64,000 nucleotides of DNA from the NCBI RefSeq assembly GCF_002967075.1, contig NZ_PUGE01000010.1:21093-85092 (forward strand). Direction: 5' to 3'. The notes below the pieces were generated by a model. The model ran no database searches and was not told where the DNA came from. It saw only the letters and a program-made list of their open reading frames with translations. Every line of letters starts with the position of its first letter. Positions within the stretch are counted from its first letter, which is position 1. Shown here in pieces: positions 18,115-27,320 of the stretch. This DNA is from Corynebacterium sp. J010B-136 (GTDB lineage Bacteria > Actinomycetota > Actinomycetes > Mycobacteriales > Mycobacteriaceae). The translations under genes were made by a program, and so were the position numbers.

Positions 18115-19557
18115 TTACTTCACCTCGTCTGCTAGGTGCCGAAAAGCCGGTGAGGTGCTGAGCACCAGCGTGGACTTGCCCGCGCGATAGTTATAGATCC
18201 CCTGCGCAATGCTAACTTCGGTGACTGAATCAACGGCACTGGTGGGATCGCTAAGCACTAGCACTTCCGGATCTGCATACAAAGCGCGCGCTAAAGCCAG
18301 CCTTTGGCGCTGACCGCCAGATAAATTGCTGCCCGAATCCCGCACGGGTGCATCTAAGCCCTCGGGGAGTGTTTCAACAATTTCTGCCACACCCGATGCT
18401 TCCAGCACCGCTGGGTCAATGACCGTGTTGGGCTCATGCGTCATGGTGATATTAGAGCGCAAGGTTCCCTCAAAGATATCGGCTGAGTGCGGGGCAATCA
18501 GTACCTGCTCGTGGTTTTCAGGCAAGGTGATAGCCGCTGGGTCCGCGACTGTGAACGCAGAATCGGCGATTTCTACGTTGTAAGTTTGACCATTCGAAGG
18601 TGGGGTAGTGCCCAAGAATTCGCTTACTCGTCCGGCTGCGCCATGCGCAACGGCGGCATCACTCATGGAGTTGCTCAATAACCGGATCGGTTCGGAAAGA
18701 TACACAGCAATGCCCACGATGGCCACGAGCTGACCTGGTTCCAAGTGACCGGAGGTGACTCTCCACGCTGACATCAATAACACCGCAGCTAGGTTCAAAG
18801 CCACGGCTAGCTCACCAATGCCAGCGACTTTTCCGGTGGCAGCGGCAGTACTAATAGCCGCGCGTACGGATTCTTGGGAAGCCTGGTGGTAAGCGGAGCT
18901 TGCCCACTTCTCACCGCCGATCGCTTTGATGACGCGCAGGCCCAGCATCGTGTCACCGACTTGCGCCCCGGCGGCGGCAAGCGTCGCTTGTTGCTTGGCG
19001 CTGCGTTGGGAAATCCCCTTGCTGGTTGAGGCCACGATCAAAGAAATCACTGGCGCGATAATCAATACGATAAGCCCAACAAGCCAGTCGCTAAACAGCA
19101 AAAATATCGCACTTACGGCAAAGCCCGTAAGCGCGGAAACACCCGTTCCAATCTGGCCAAAGATGCGCGTGATGGAATCAGCATCCGCAGTAGAGCGCGA
19201 CATGACGTCACCTGGCACGAGATCTTTAGTAGACAGCTTCGTCAACGCATGCTCTGCGACTTCTACCCGCAAAGAGTGCGATTCATGGTTGACTGCACGA
19301 TTAAGCGCCCGGGAGCCAATGCGATAGGAACCGGAGAGAACAACGAATAATAGCGCGAAGCACACCAACGCGATCCCCATGAGCATGAGATCGCGCGGCA
19401 ACACTGCGTGATCGATGATGAGACCAATGGCAATAGGAACTAGAGCTTCACTAATTTGCCACAGGCCTAAGAAAATAGCTCCCGCAACAGCGCGCTTCCA
19501 TTGTCTTTTTACCGTGCGCTGCAATAGCGATGTTCCGCTGTGCGGCACCTTTTCCAT
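18115..19557 (-). CDS. ABC exporter half lacking Walker A
   Basis: A 480-residue half-transporter, about 80-100 residues shorter than usual. Residues 1-315 are a normal six-helix exporter domain. The ATPase domain is reduced: after EFLGTTPP only about 40 residues precede the segment HSADIFEGTLRSNI, which normally follows the Q-loop, so the beta strands and Walker A loop are absent. The signature LSGGQRQRLALARAL (from about 412) is intact. Walker B ends SDPTSAVD with Pro for the catalytic Glu, and the H-loop His is replaced (LVLSTSPA). The frame is clean, so this looks like stable specialisation and not a recent frameshift. Start ATG 19557 has a good ribosome binding site (AAAGG); ATG 19587 has none. 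Confidence 0.88.
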   Translation of the reverse strand: MEKVPHSGTSLLQRTVKRQWKRAVAGAIFLGLWQISEALVPIAIGLIIDHAVLPRDLMLMGIALVCFALLFVVLSGSYRIGSRALNRAVNHESHSLRVEVAEHALTKLSTKDLVPGDVMSRSTADADSITRIFGQIGTGVSALTGFAVSAIFLLFSDWLVGLIVLIIAPVISLIVASTSKGISQRSAKQQATLAAAGAQVGDTMLGLRVIKAIGGEKWASSAYHQASQESVRAAISTAAATGKVAGIGELAVALNLAAVLLMSAWRVTSGHLEPGQLVAIVGIAVYLSEPIRLLSNSMSDAAVAHGAAGRVSEFLGTTPPSNGQTYNVEIADSAFTVADPAAITLPENHEQVLIAPHSADIFEGTLRSNITMTHEPNTVIDPAVLEASGVAEIVETLPEGLDAPVRDSGSNLSGGQRQRLALARALYADPEVLVLSDPTSAVDSVTEVSIAQGIYNYRAGKSTLVLSTSPAFRHLADEVK

Positions 19558-19708
19558 AGCAACCTTTCTCTCCCGCAACAACGACATGGCTTATCGATGC
19601 CCGCAGAACCTACTGAATGTTATGAATCTACCTGAGATCAAACTTTAGTAGGCATAGGCGTTTGGAAAGAGAAGGAAGCTAAAGGGGCATTGCAGATTGC
19701 TCCCAGCT

Positions 19709-20137
19709 TTAATTGGCGGAGACGTTTATAGCCCAGCTGATGCCGAAGCGGTCCCGGACGTGGCCATAGAGTTCGCCCCATGGCGCTAACTCCAGCGGCA
19801 AAACAACTTCGCCGCCAGTATCTAGGAACGTGTCCCAATAGTGTCGGCCTCCTGCTTCATCCTCAGCAATAAGCAAAAGTGAATAAGGCGTGCCATCAAG
19901 CCCTGGAGCTGATTCATCCATAGCATCACCACCCGCGAGAGAGATGACATCAGAGACCAAGGTGGCATTGGCAACAGCATCCGGGTTTAGTTCAAAGGGA
20001 AATTCCGAGGCCATTTCCTCCGGGAATTGGCCATAGGTCAAGATCTCGAGTTCACCACCAAAAATGGAGTGATAGTACTCAAATGCTTCCTTCGCAGTAC
20101 CGGGGAAGCTGATATAGGTATAAGATTTCACGGACAT
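19709..20137 (-). CDS. VOC family protein (PhnB-like)
   Basis: A 142-residue protein of the vicinal oxygen chelate superfamily, PhnB-like subgroup. It has the typical opening YISFPGTAKEAFEYYHSIFGGELEI, the middle DVISLAGGDAM, and the ending PWGELYGHVRDRFGISWAINV. Relatives act as glyoxalase-like or antibiotic-binding proteins, but this subgroup has no firm function. The ATG at 20137 is preceded by a strong ribosome binding site (GGAGGG); the reading frame is open 12 codons further without one. It stands alone between the ABC exporter and pepN. Confidence 0.9.
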   Translation of the reverse strand: MSVKSYTYISFPGTAKEAFEYYHSIFGGELEILTYGQFPEEMASEFPFELNPDAVANATLVSDVISLAGGDAMDESAPGLDGTPYSLLLIAEDEAGGRHYWDTFLDTGGEVVLPLELAPWGELYGHVRDRFGISWAINVSAN

Positions 20138-20266
20138 GACGACCCTCCAATGGGGTAGTTGTGGCAACCCCATTCAAGGGCCGCTTAGCCTAAAGCGTAC
20201 CTGTCCTAGCACCCGAGAAAAAGGGCTCAGTGTGCTCAGCGTCATATTTTTCCGGTGAGTTCTACA

Positions 20267-22828
20267 ATGGCCAATATGTCTCAAGCTAATCTCACTCATA
20301 AAGAAGCCCAGTTTCGAACCGATGCGCTATCTTTAGATTCTTACCACCTGCATTTAGATCTGTCGCAAGCACGCGATCACGAGCGCACCACCTATCCGGT
20401 GAACACTCGAATCGTGTTCTCAACGACTGCACCGGAGATCTTCTTAGATTATCTAGGTGCGGAAATCTCTGATCTGACTGTCAACGGCAACCCCGTTGAT
20501 GTCGACTTCCACGATGGCAGAATTTATCTCCGCGACCTGCCAACCGGGGAAGAAGTAACCGTTGAAATTAACAGTCTCTCCAGCTATTCACGCAGTGGGC
20601 AAGGCTTACACCGCATGCTCGACACCGCTGACGGCAATACCTATCTCTATTCACACTTAGAGCCTTCCGATGCCCGCCGGATCTTTCCATGTTTTGAACA
20701 GCCTGATTTAAAAGCGAAGTTTCACGTGAAACTTTCAGCACCCGCCGAATGGGAAATCCTGGCCAATCAGCCGGAGGTGTCCCGCGATTCCAGTGGGGAA
20801 GTGGCGACCGTGCAGTTCGCGCCAACTCCGTTGCTGTCTACTTATCTCACATCCTTTGCTGCGGGGCCTTATGCATCTAAGTCCCGAACATGGACAGCGC
20901 CGGATGGTTCTTTAACGGTGGACTTGCGAAGCTTTGCGCGGGCATCCATGGCCGATTACTTGGATGATGAGATCTTAGAACTGACAGCTCAAGGCATGGA
21001 TTTCTTCCATGAGAACTTTGCCTATCCCTACCCCTGGGGCAAGTATGACTCCATCTTCGTGCCGGAATACAACTTAGGCGCGATGGAAAATCCAGGGCTT
21101 GTCACTTTTACTGAGTCTTATCTCTTTAGATCAGCGCCAACGCGTGCGCAGCACGCTGCCCGGACCAACACGATCTTGCACGAAATGTCGCACATGTGGT
21201 TTGGCGATCTGGTTACTCCACAGTGGTGGGATGACCTGTGGTTGAAAGAATCTTTTGCTGAATACATGGGAGCAGACGCCTCCGTGCATTCGACCCAATA
21301 TAAAGAGGCGTGGACGAATTTTGCTGGTAGCCGCAAGAATTGGGCGTACCTCCAGGACCAGTTGCCCACCACGCACCCGATCAAGGCGGTGATCCCAGAT
21401 GTGGATGCTGCACGCCAGAATTTCGACGGCATCACCTATGCCAAGGGTGCTGCAGCGCTGAAGCAGCTCGTGCACTATGTCGGCCGCGAAGAGTTTTATG
21501 CCGGCGCCCGGGATTATTTCCAGGCGTATGCCTTTGGCGCCGCAACCTTTGACGATCTATTAAACGCGCTGCGTAACCATACCGACCGCGATCTTGAAGC
21601 CTGGTCTAGAGCATGGTTGAAGACCTCTGGGCCAGATACCCTTACTCCGGAAATTCACATCCAGGGTGACACCATTGAGTCTTTAGAAATCCATGCGACA
21701 GCTGACGAGGAAGTTCGTCCACACCGTTTCAGCATTGCGCTTTTCGATGCCCACCTTCACCGCACTGACACCTTCGATATCGATATCGCCGCTGGTAGCA
21801 GCACTACCGCGATCTCAGCGGCTAGAGGCAAGCCAGCCCCTAGCCTGGTTTTACTCAACGATGGTGACCATACTTATGCGAAGGTGCGCTTTGATGACAA
21901 CTCCTTAGAAACGGTGCGCACAAACCTTTCGCAGTTAACGGGAGGAGCCGAAGAAGAACTTTCGCGCGCGGTTATCTGGACGGCACTGTGGAATATGACC
22001 CGGGATGGGAAGTGGCCAGCTAAAGAGTTTATCGCCACGGTCTTAGAGCACGCCCCGAAAGAAGACAATGCCGATCTCATGGGCACCAACTTCGCCAATG
22101 CGCGCTATGCCGTTACGCATTTCCTCCCTGAAGAACAACGCGATGATGCACGTGCAGAAATCGCGCAGGCTTCTTGGAACTTGCTGACCAGCGCCGATCC
22201 CGGATCCGATGCGCAATTGACGCTGGCCCGTTCTACCATCGCATCGCTTACCGCAACCCCTGAAGAATCGGGCACTGAACGCTTGCAAGAGATCCTCAAT
22301 GGCGCGGTTACGGGCCTTCAATTAAGCCCGGATCTGCGCTGGTCCATCATTCGCGGCCTCGCAGCACGCGATGCACTACCGCTAGAGGTCCTCGATCAGC
22401 AGCGTGCAGAAGACAACACGCTTACAGGAGAAGCCGAATACTTAGGCGCGAAGTATTCTTTCCCCACCGAGGAGAATAAGCGCTATATCTTCGATCAGCT
22501 GCTTATTCCGCAGGCATATTCCAATGCGGAAGTACTGAAACTGCTTGGGGCATTTAATGCTCCACGCTCGGCATCATTAAGCGAAGTCTTTGCGCCAAAG
22601 TTCTTTGAAGTCCTGTCTACTGTCTGGAAAAAGCACCCCATCGAGATTGCCAACCACATTGTGCGCGGTTTATACCCACAACTAGAAATGGCTTTAGCAG
22701 CAACAGATGAGTTCTTAAGCGCTGACGAAGTACCCGGTGCTTTACGCCGTGTACTGCTGGAATGCCAGGACACTGTGCGCCGCAACCTTCATGTACAGAA
22801 GGCACAGAAAGAACTGAAGGGCCAGTAG
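20267..22828 (+). CDS. pepN: Aminopeptidase N
   Basis: A zinc aminopeptidase of about 853 residues (M1 family) that removes N-terminal amino acids from peptides in the cytoplasm. It has the substrate motif GAMEN near residue 274, the zinc motif HEMSH starting near residue 305, and the third ligand Glu in KESFAEYMGAD about 20 residues later. A C-terminal ERAP1-like helical domain follows. GTG 20255 and ATG 20276 are also possible starts; ATG 20267 has GGTGAG 7 bp upstream. A parS-type site lies within the coding sequence at 20718-20733 (codons for KFHVKL). Confidence 0.95.
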   Translation: MANMSQANLTHKEAQFRTDALSLDSYHLHLDLSQARDHERTTYPVNTRIVFSTTAPEIFLDYLGAEISDLTVNGNPVDVDFHDGRIYLRDLPTGEEVTVEINSLSSYSRSGQGLHRMLDTADGNTYLYSHLEPSDARRIFPCFEQPDLKAKFHVKLSAPAEWEILANQPEVSRDSSGEVATVQFAPTPLLSTYLTSFAAGPYASKSRTWTAPDGSLTVDLRSFARASMADYLDDEILELTAQGMDFFHENFAYPYPWGKYDSIFVPEYNLGAMENPGLVTFTESYLFRSAPTRAQHAARTNTILHEMSHMWFGDLVTPQWWDDLWLKESFAEYMGADASVHSTQYKEAWTNFAGSRKNWAYLQDQLPTTHPIKAVIPDVDAARQNFDGITYAKGAAALKQLVHYVGREEFYAGARDYFQAYAFGAATFDDLLNALRNHTDRDLEAWSRAWLKTSGPDTLTPEIHIQGDTIESLEIHATADEEVRPHRFSIALFDAHLHRTDTFDIDIAAGSSTTAISAARGKPAPSLVLLNDGDHTYAKVRFDDNSLETVRTNLSQLTGGAEEELSRAVIWTALWNMTRDGKWPAKEFIATVLEHAPKEDNADLMGTNFANARYAVTHFLPEEQRDDARAEIAQASWNLLTSADPGSDAQLTLARSTIASLTATPEESGTERLQEILNGAVTGLQLSPDLRWSIIRGLAARDALPLEVLDQQRAEDNTLTGEAEYLGAKYSFPTEENKRYIFDQLLIPQAYSNAEVLKLLGAFNAPRSASLSEVFAPKFFEVLSTVWKKHPIEIANHIVRGLYPQLEMALAATDEFLSADEVPGALRRVLLECQDTVRRNLHVQKAQKELKGQ
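20718..20733. promoter_or_regulatory. parS: parS-type site inside pepN
   Basis: AGTTTCACGTGAAACT matches the parS consensus at 14 of 16 positions with the inner 14 bp perfect. It is within the pepN coding sequence, about 6.6 kb from parB and 12 kb from dnaA. parS sites inside genes are common. Confidence 0.88.
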
Positions 22829-22865
22829 TCGCAGACTGCGCAAGTCTAAGAAAGGTTGCGCGGTA

Positions 22866-22885
22866 TAGCCCACTTCGGTGGGCTA
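22866..22885 (+). terminator. Possible hairpin after pepN
   Basis: TAGCCCAC-TTCG-GTGGGCTA, an 8-bp stem with a UUCG-type loop. It is followed by AAAAACCC and not by T, so termination on the plus strand is uncertain. Confidence 0.4.
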
Positions 22886-22987
22886 AAAACCCTAGTTCTT
22901 TGTTGAAAGCCCCGTGATAATGGGTGAAGAAACACACCATGTAGTGGTGTTTAATATTTTCATCACAATATCTCGGGGGAATGTGCG

Positions 22988-23536
22988 ATGGCGGCTGATG
23001 ACAGTGAGCCCACGGACGAAAAACTGGTGGAAGCCTTCTTAAACGGGGACCATAAGGCTTTTTCCACCATTGTTGAACGTCACCGAGAACAACTCATCTA
23101 CGTTGCGAAGTCTTATACCAAGACGGAAACTGATGCCCAGGACATCGTGCAGGAGACATTCTTTAAAGCCAGCAATAAACTGCATACCTTCCGGGCTGAG
23201 GCCAAGCTTTCGACCTGGTTAAACCGGTTGGTGCGAAATTCGGGTTATGACTATGTGCATCACCGTTCCAATGTGCAGCACCATTCTTTCGACGGGGAAG
23301 TAGATGCTGATCGAAATAGCTGGCTTTCCCACGAGCCCCTGATGGGCATCGATACGCGCTTGGATATCCAAGAAGCTTTAGAAAATCTGCAACCTGAACA
23401 AAGGGAAGTGTGGATGCTCACGGAGATTGGTGGTTACTCCTTAAAAGATGTCGCAGGACTGCAGGGAGTAGCGGAAGGAACCGTAAAATCGCGGCGCTCG
23501 CGCGCGAAAAGTGCTCTGCGCTTGGCGATTGGCTAG
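22988..23536 (+). CDS. sigM: ECF sigma factor SigM
   Basis: A 182-residue extracytoplasmic-function sigma factor. Region 2 (about 20-90) includes DAQDIVQETFFKA and FRAEAKLSTWLNRLVRN. Region 4 (about 125-180) includes LQPEQREVWMLTEIGGYSLKD and a helix-turn-helix ending EGTVKSRRSRAKSALRLAI. Its place directly before trxB-trx-cwlM is that of SigM in mycobacteria and C. glutamicum, where it controls disulfide and oxidative stress genes including the thioredoxin system. A normal anti-sigma gene is not evident downstream (see 23537-23745). The 159-bp leader carries AT-rich sequence but I could not assign an autoregulatory promoter. Confidence 0.94.
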   Translation: MAADDSEPTDEKLVEAFLNGDHKAFSTIVERHREQLIYVAKSYTKTETDAQDIVQETFFKASNKLHTFRAEAKLSTWLNRLVRNSGYDYVHHRSNVQHHSFDGEVDADRNSWLSHEPLMGIDTRLDIQEALENLQPEQREVWMLTEIGGYSLKDVAGLQGVAEGTVKSRRSRAKSALRLAIG

Positions 23537-23745
23537 AAGCACCGTCTCCGGCGGTAGACTCGCAAGAAGAATTGGTTTTTAAGAATTTACTTTCAAACCA
23601 AGTCGCCGGGGTCTTTGCAGCTACCTGTCTTGCAGGCTCGGCTCGACATGCAGCAGCTGTGGCGAATGAAATTAGTTCACGAACCCTGCTGTTGATCCTA
23701 TTGGCGGCTATAATCGCCCACGGTAACAAATAGAGGAGTTAGTAC
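23537..23745 (+). other. Interval after sigM, possible anti-sigma remnant
   Basis: This is the position of the anti-sigma gene in related genomes. One frame stays open from inside sigM (ATG 23410, in another frame) to 23733. The part after sigM encodes about 65 residues ending in a hydrophobic stretch (SSRTLLLILLAAIIA). No well-placed start codon with a ribosome binding site is visible after 23536. It may be a very short membrane anti-sigma protein, a decayed gene, or simply the trxB leader. A TATAAT at 23709-23714 could be the -10 of a trxB promoter. Confidence 0.35.
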
Positions 23746-24672
23746 ATGACCATCCATGATGTCGCTATTGTTGGGTCCGGCCCAGCAGGCTACACCGCTG
23801 CACTTTATGCAGCACGCGCAGAGCTCAAACCCATCGTTTTTGAGGGTTTTGAATACGGTGGCGAATTGATGAACACCACCGAAGTGGAAAACTACCCTGG
23901 TTTCCAAAAGGGCATCATGGGCCCTGAGCTCATGGAAGAAATGCGCGCTCAGGCTACTCGCTTCGGTGCTGACCTGCGCATGGAAATCGTGGACTCTGTT
24001 GAGCTTGAAGGCGACATTAAGAAGATCCACGTCGGAGACGAAGTCTTTGAGGCTCGCTCTGTCATTTTGGCAACCGGCGCGGCACCACGCCACCTCGGCG
24101 TTGAAGGTGAAGACACCTTGACTGGCCGCGGCGTTTCTACCTGTGCAACCTGTGACGGCTTCTTCTTCAAGGGTCACCACATTGCTGTAGTCGGGGGCGG
24201 TGACTCTGCGATGGAAGAAGCGACCTTCTTGACCAAGTTCGCTGAAACCGTCACCATCATTCACCGCCGTGAAGAGTTCCGCGCTTCTAAGATCATGCTG
24301 GAGCGCGCACGCGCCAACCCACAGATCAAGTGGGAACTGAACAAGACTGTGGAAAAGGTCATCGAAGTCGACGGCAAGGTCGGCGGCCTAGAGCTGAAAG
24401 ACACCGTTACTGGTGAGACCTCCACGAAGGACTTCACCGCAATGTTCGTCGCCATTGGCCACGATCCACGCTCTGAGTTCCTCGAAGGCCAGGTTGCTAC
24501 TAACGAAGAAGGCTATGTCGTAGTTGAGCAGCCTTCCACCCGCACCAATGTCGATGGCGTTTTTGCATGTGGTGACCTGGTTGATGATCACTACCGCCAG
24601 GCTATTACCGCCGCTGGTTCCGGTTGCCGCGCGGCCATCGATGCGGAACATTTCTTAGCTGCACAGCGTTAG
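23746..24672 (+). CDS. trxB: Thioredoxin reductase
   Basis: A 308-residue FAD- and NADPH-dependent reductase that keeps thioredoxin reduced. FAD binding: [17 protein letters not shown] at residue 10 onward. Redox centre CATC near residue 129-132 ([13 protein letters not shown]). NADPH binding: [12 protein letters not shown] near 149-160. C-terminal FAD motif [17 protein letters not shown] strong ribosome binding site (GAGGAG) precedes the ATG. The thioredoxin gene follows 7 bp after the stop, so the two form an operon, probably part of the SigM regulon as in relatives. Confidence 0.97.
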   Translation: MTIHDVAIVGSGPAGYTAALYAARAELKPIVFEGFEYGGELMNTTEVENYPGFQKGIMGPELMEEMRAQATRFGADLRMEIVDSVELEGDIKKIHVGDEVFEARSVILATGAAPRHLGVEGEDTLTGRGVSTCATCDGFFFKGHHIAVVGGGDSAMEEATFLTKFAETVTIIHRREEFRASKIMLERARANPQIKWELNKTVEKVIEVDGKVGGLELKDTVTGETSTKDFTAMFVAIGHDPRSEFLEGQVATNEEGYVVVEQPSTRTNVDGVFACGDLVDDHYRQAITAAGSGCRAAIDAEHFLAAQR

Positions 24673-24679
24673 GGAGAAT

Positions 24680-25006
24680 ATGAGCAACGTAATTGACGTA
24701 ACCAAAGACACCTTCCGCAGCGAAGTTATTGACTCCGATAAGCTCGTGGTCGTTGATTTTTGGGCTGAATGGTGTGGTCCATGCAAGAAGTTATCCCCAT
24801 TGCTGGATGAAATCGCCGCGGAAATCGGTGATGATGTCACAATCGCCAAGATCAACGTGGATGAAGAGCGCGAATTGGGCGCGATGTTCCAGGTAATGTC
24901 CATCCCTTCTGTCTTGCTCTTCAAAAACGGCGAGAAGGTCGATGAATTCATCGGGCTGCAGCCTAAGCCTGCGATTACTTCGAAGATTCAGGCACAGCTT
25001 CAGTAA
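24680..25006 (+). CDS. trxC: Thioredoxin
   Basis: A 108-residue thioredoxin with the redox site WCGPCKK at about residues 31-37, the preceding VVDFWAEW strand, and the cis-proline loop MSIPSVLLFKNGEKV near residues 74-88. It reduces protein disulfides and is recycled by the reductase encoded just upstream. It starts 7 bp after trxB with a ribosome binding site (GGGAG) inside the gap. A hairpin terminator follows at 25063. Confidence 0.96.
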   Translation: MSNVIDVTKDTFRSEVIDSDKLVVVDFWAEWCGPCKKLSPLLDEIAAEIGDDVTIAKINVDEERELGAMFQVMSIPSVLLFKNGEKVDEFIGLQPKPAITSKIQAQLQ

Positions 25007-25317
25007 TTTTCTCGTGTCTGTCACCAACCGTAAAGTGTGATGAAAAGACTCTAATAATATGTGACGCCGAGGTCGAAAGCTTCCTGCTGAGACCTCGGCG
25101 TCTTCGCGTTCCTGCAGGTTATTGCCGCTAATGTGGCATAGCGCCGAGTTAGGGCTAGTCGTGATTAGTTTGTTATCGTGGTTCGCTGATGTTTCCACTG
25201 ATGTTCGTGTGAAATGGCGTATTCTCAAACTGTCACACTAGAGTGGAATGCAAGATTAATTGTCAACGGATAAAAGTATTTACTGAAATGGTTATGAGTT
25301 CTAGAAAGGGGGACGAA
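25007..25317 (+). other. Interval between trx and cwlM
   Basis: The 311-bp interval holds the trx terminator (25063-25102) and the cwlM promoter and leader. The frame of cwlM is open back to ATG 25243, but the segment before 25318 looks like leader sequence because the best ribosome binding site is next to 25318. I see no other gene. Confidence 0.5.
25063..25106 (+). terminator. Terminator after trx
   Basis: A 12-bp perfect stem (GACGCCGAGGTC at 25063-25074 with 25091-25102) and a 16-nt loop, followed by TTCG. Confidence 0.75.
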
Positions 25318-26502
25318 GTGGATCGAGTCCTTCGGGTTGGAGATCGCAGTGCCCGCGTTGCTGAAGCTAGGGCTACGCTTGCGCGCGTTGGAATGTTGTC
25401 GAACTACACCGGCGACGTATCGGATTGGAAGCGCCAGAAGTTCTCCGAAGAAGACAAGCACTTCGACCCCGAGCTTTCCGACATCCTAAAAGCATTTCAG
25501 CAGTCCCGGGGCATCATTCCTTCGGGAAATATAGATGATTTAACCCTGCGGGAACTACGCCAGGCTTCCTATAAATTGGGCAACCGGGTCTTAAGCTATC
25601 AACCCAACAATGAGCTTGTTGGTGATGATGTCCTGCAGCTGCAACGCCAGCTGCAAGAGTTGGGCTTTTACATGGCGCGTATCGATGGCCATTTTGGCTC
25701 CTTTACCCATGAAGCACTGCTGGAATACCAGCTCAATTACGGTCTGCAACAAGATGGTGTGTGCGGCCCCGCTACGATTCGTGCGTTCGGCCTCTTAGGC
25801 CGACGCATTACCGGCGGGTCTGCACACAACATTCAAGAGCGTGAACGCGTGCGTAATGCGGGACCCCAACTCGCTGGTAAACGCGTTGTTATTGATCCGA
25901 GTCTCGGTGGTGATAACAAGGGTCAGCAGGTTAAAGGTCGTTTTGGCCAGATTTCTGAAGAGGAAATCTTGTGGGATCTCGCTGAACGTCTGGCTGGTCG
26001 CATGATTGCAGCGGGCATGGAAATTATCTATTCGCGTACTCGCGAGGATGAGCCTTCCAACAAGGACCGCGCAGAAATAGCCAATGCTTTTGATGCTGAT
26101 CTGGTTATTTCCTTGTCCTGCGATCACTACCCGAATGAAAAAGCTAACGGTATCGCAAGCTTTTACTTCGGCTCCGAGCTAGGTAGTACCTCCATGATTG
26201 GAGAAACGCTCTCTGGATATATCCAACGCGAGATTGTCGCGCGTACGGATCTGAGCAACAACCATAATCATGCTCGTACGTGGGAGCTGCTGCGTCTTAC
26301 GCGCATGCCGGTTGTCCAGGTGGTGTTGGGCTATCTGTCCAACCCGCATGACGTTTCGGTACTGACCAATCCATCTAGCCGCGATGATATTGCAGAAGCC
26401 ATCGTGGTTGCTGTCAAGCGCCTCTATCTGCTTGACGATGATAATGCGCCAACCGGTACCTATAATTTCGCCGAGCTATTGCGTGCTGAACAAGCTCCAT
26501 AA
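25318..26502 (+). CDS. cwlM: CwlM-type pseudo-amidase
   Basis: A protein of about 394 residues with two peptidoglycan-binding-like repeats (about 1-60 and 75-160) and an amidase_3-type domain (about 180-385). The active-site residues are altered: the zinc histidine of the usual DPGHGG is missing (DPSLGG), the second histidine region reads SLSCDHYPN, and the catalytic Glu before GYLSNP is Val. This fits CwlM of mycobacteria, a phosphorylated regulator that stimulates MurA instead of cutting peptidoglycan. No signal peptide is present, so it is cytoplasmic. Start GTG 25318 has GGGGGA 4-9 bp upstream; ATG 25243, 25288 and 25294 are alternatives. Confidence 0.9.
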   Translation: MDRVLRVGDRSARVAEARATLARVGMLSNYTGDVSDWKRQKFSEEDKHFDPELSDILKAFQQSRGIIPSGNIDDLTLRELRQASYKLGNRVLSYQPNNELVGDDVLQLQRQLQELGFYMARIDGHFGSFTHEALLEYQLNYGLQQDGVCGPATIRAFGLLGRRITGGSAHNIQERERVRNAGPQLAGKRVVIDPSLGGDNKGQQVKGRFGQISEEEILWDLAERLAGRMIAAGMEIIYSRTREDEPSNKDRAEIANAFDADLVISLSCDHYPNEKANGIASFYFGSELGSTSMIGETLSGYIQREIVARTDLSNNHNHARTWELLRLTRMPVVQVVLGYLSNPHDVSVLTNPSSRDDIAEAIVVAVKRLYLLDDDNAPTGTYNFAELLRAEQAP

Positions 26503-26517
26503 AGCTAGGCCCAATAC

Positions 26518-26570
26518 TAAATCACCGCAGCCATCGAAGATTTACTTCGTTAGCTGCGGTGATTTTTCTA
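26518..26570. terminator. Bidirectional terminator
   Basis: AAATCACCGCAG at 26519-26530 pairs with CTGCGGTGATTT at 26555-26566, with A-rich and T-rich flanks. It lies between cwlM and the convergent GNAT-like gene. Confidence 0.85.
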
Positions 26571-26588
26571 TACGCATAATCGGACTTG

Positions 26589-27278
26589 CTAGGCCAAGGC
26601 TTTAGCGACTAAGTCTTCAACGGCGGCTGCTGAGAGCAGATCATGCGCCGGTGGCAGCTCTAAACGCAGCCGCGGGGTAACTGGATGGTCTTGGACGATC
26701 TCAAAGCCTGCTCCTTGCAGGATAGAGACCGGTAAAAGCCCAATATGATCGGGGCGGATACCTAGAAAGTGCCGGGCAATCTCAAAATTTACGTCGACGA
26801 AAAACTCCGAAGAAGTGCTCTTAAAGAGCTCCTCGATTCCAGGCCCTTGCGTACCTACATCAGTACTTTCATAAAAGATTTCATCGTCCGCGGTCTCTCC
26901 AAAATCGTGGTAGCCAAAAGCTTCCACGGCATCGAACTCGCGCTGGAGCAAATCCATAATTGCAGTATCCAAAAGTACTGATTCCAACCCACGTCCACAA
27001 CGCTGGGAGGACACGAATAATGACGTGATGATGGCAGCATCTGAACTTACTGGCCCGGTAGGCATTTTGGCGATACCGGGGGCGTCGTCAGCAGCGCAGT
27101 AGATGATGGTGGCATCGGAGCGAATACTGAAACCACACGGGCCAAAGCTGAGCAAGGTAGATGAAATCCAAGCTTCTTTTTCAAAGCCCGGATCAGCTAC
27201 CTCATGCGCGCACTCCCAATACATGGAGCTAGCTGCCCGCGGATGCATCTCCGAATATGGAGTTAGTGGTTCAAGCAT
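26589..27278 (-). CDS. GNAT-like protein next to parB
   Basis: A 229-residue protein with a GNAT N-acetyltransferase-like core: the segment IITSLFVSSQRCGRGLESVLLDTAIMDL (about residues 84-111) resembles the acetyl-CoA-binding strand and loop. The second half carries VNFEIARHFLGIRPDH and a conserved-looking GFEIVQDHPVTPRLRLEL. Mycobacteria have an equivalent uncharacterised gene (Rv3916c) between cwlM and parB. The substrate is unknown. The start is chosen as the first ATG; a later Met (about residue 11 or 19) is possible. Confidence 0.75.
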   Translation of the reverse strand: MLEPLTPYSEMHPRAASSMYWECAHEVADPGFEKEAWISSTLLSFGPCGFSIRSDATIIYCAADDAPGIAKMPTGPVSSDAAIITSLFVSSQRCGRGLESVLLDTAIMDLLQREFDAVEAFGYHDFGETADDEIFYESTDVGTQGPGIEELFKSTSSEFFVDVNFEIARHFLGIRPDHIGLLPVSILQGAGFEIVQDHPVTPRLRLELPPAHDLLSAAAVEDLVAKALA

Positions 27279-27320
27279 TGCCTCATGCTTTTCCTTTACT
27301 TGCTGTTGGCTCCTAAAGGA

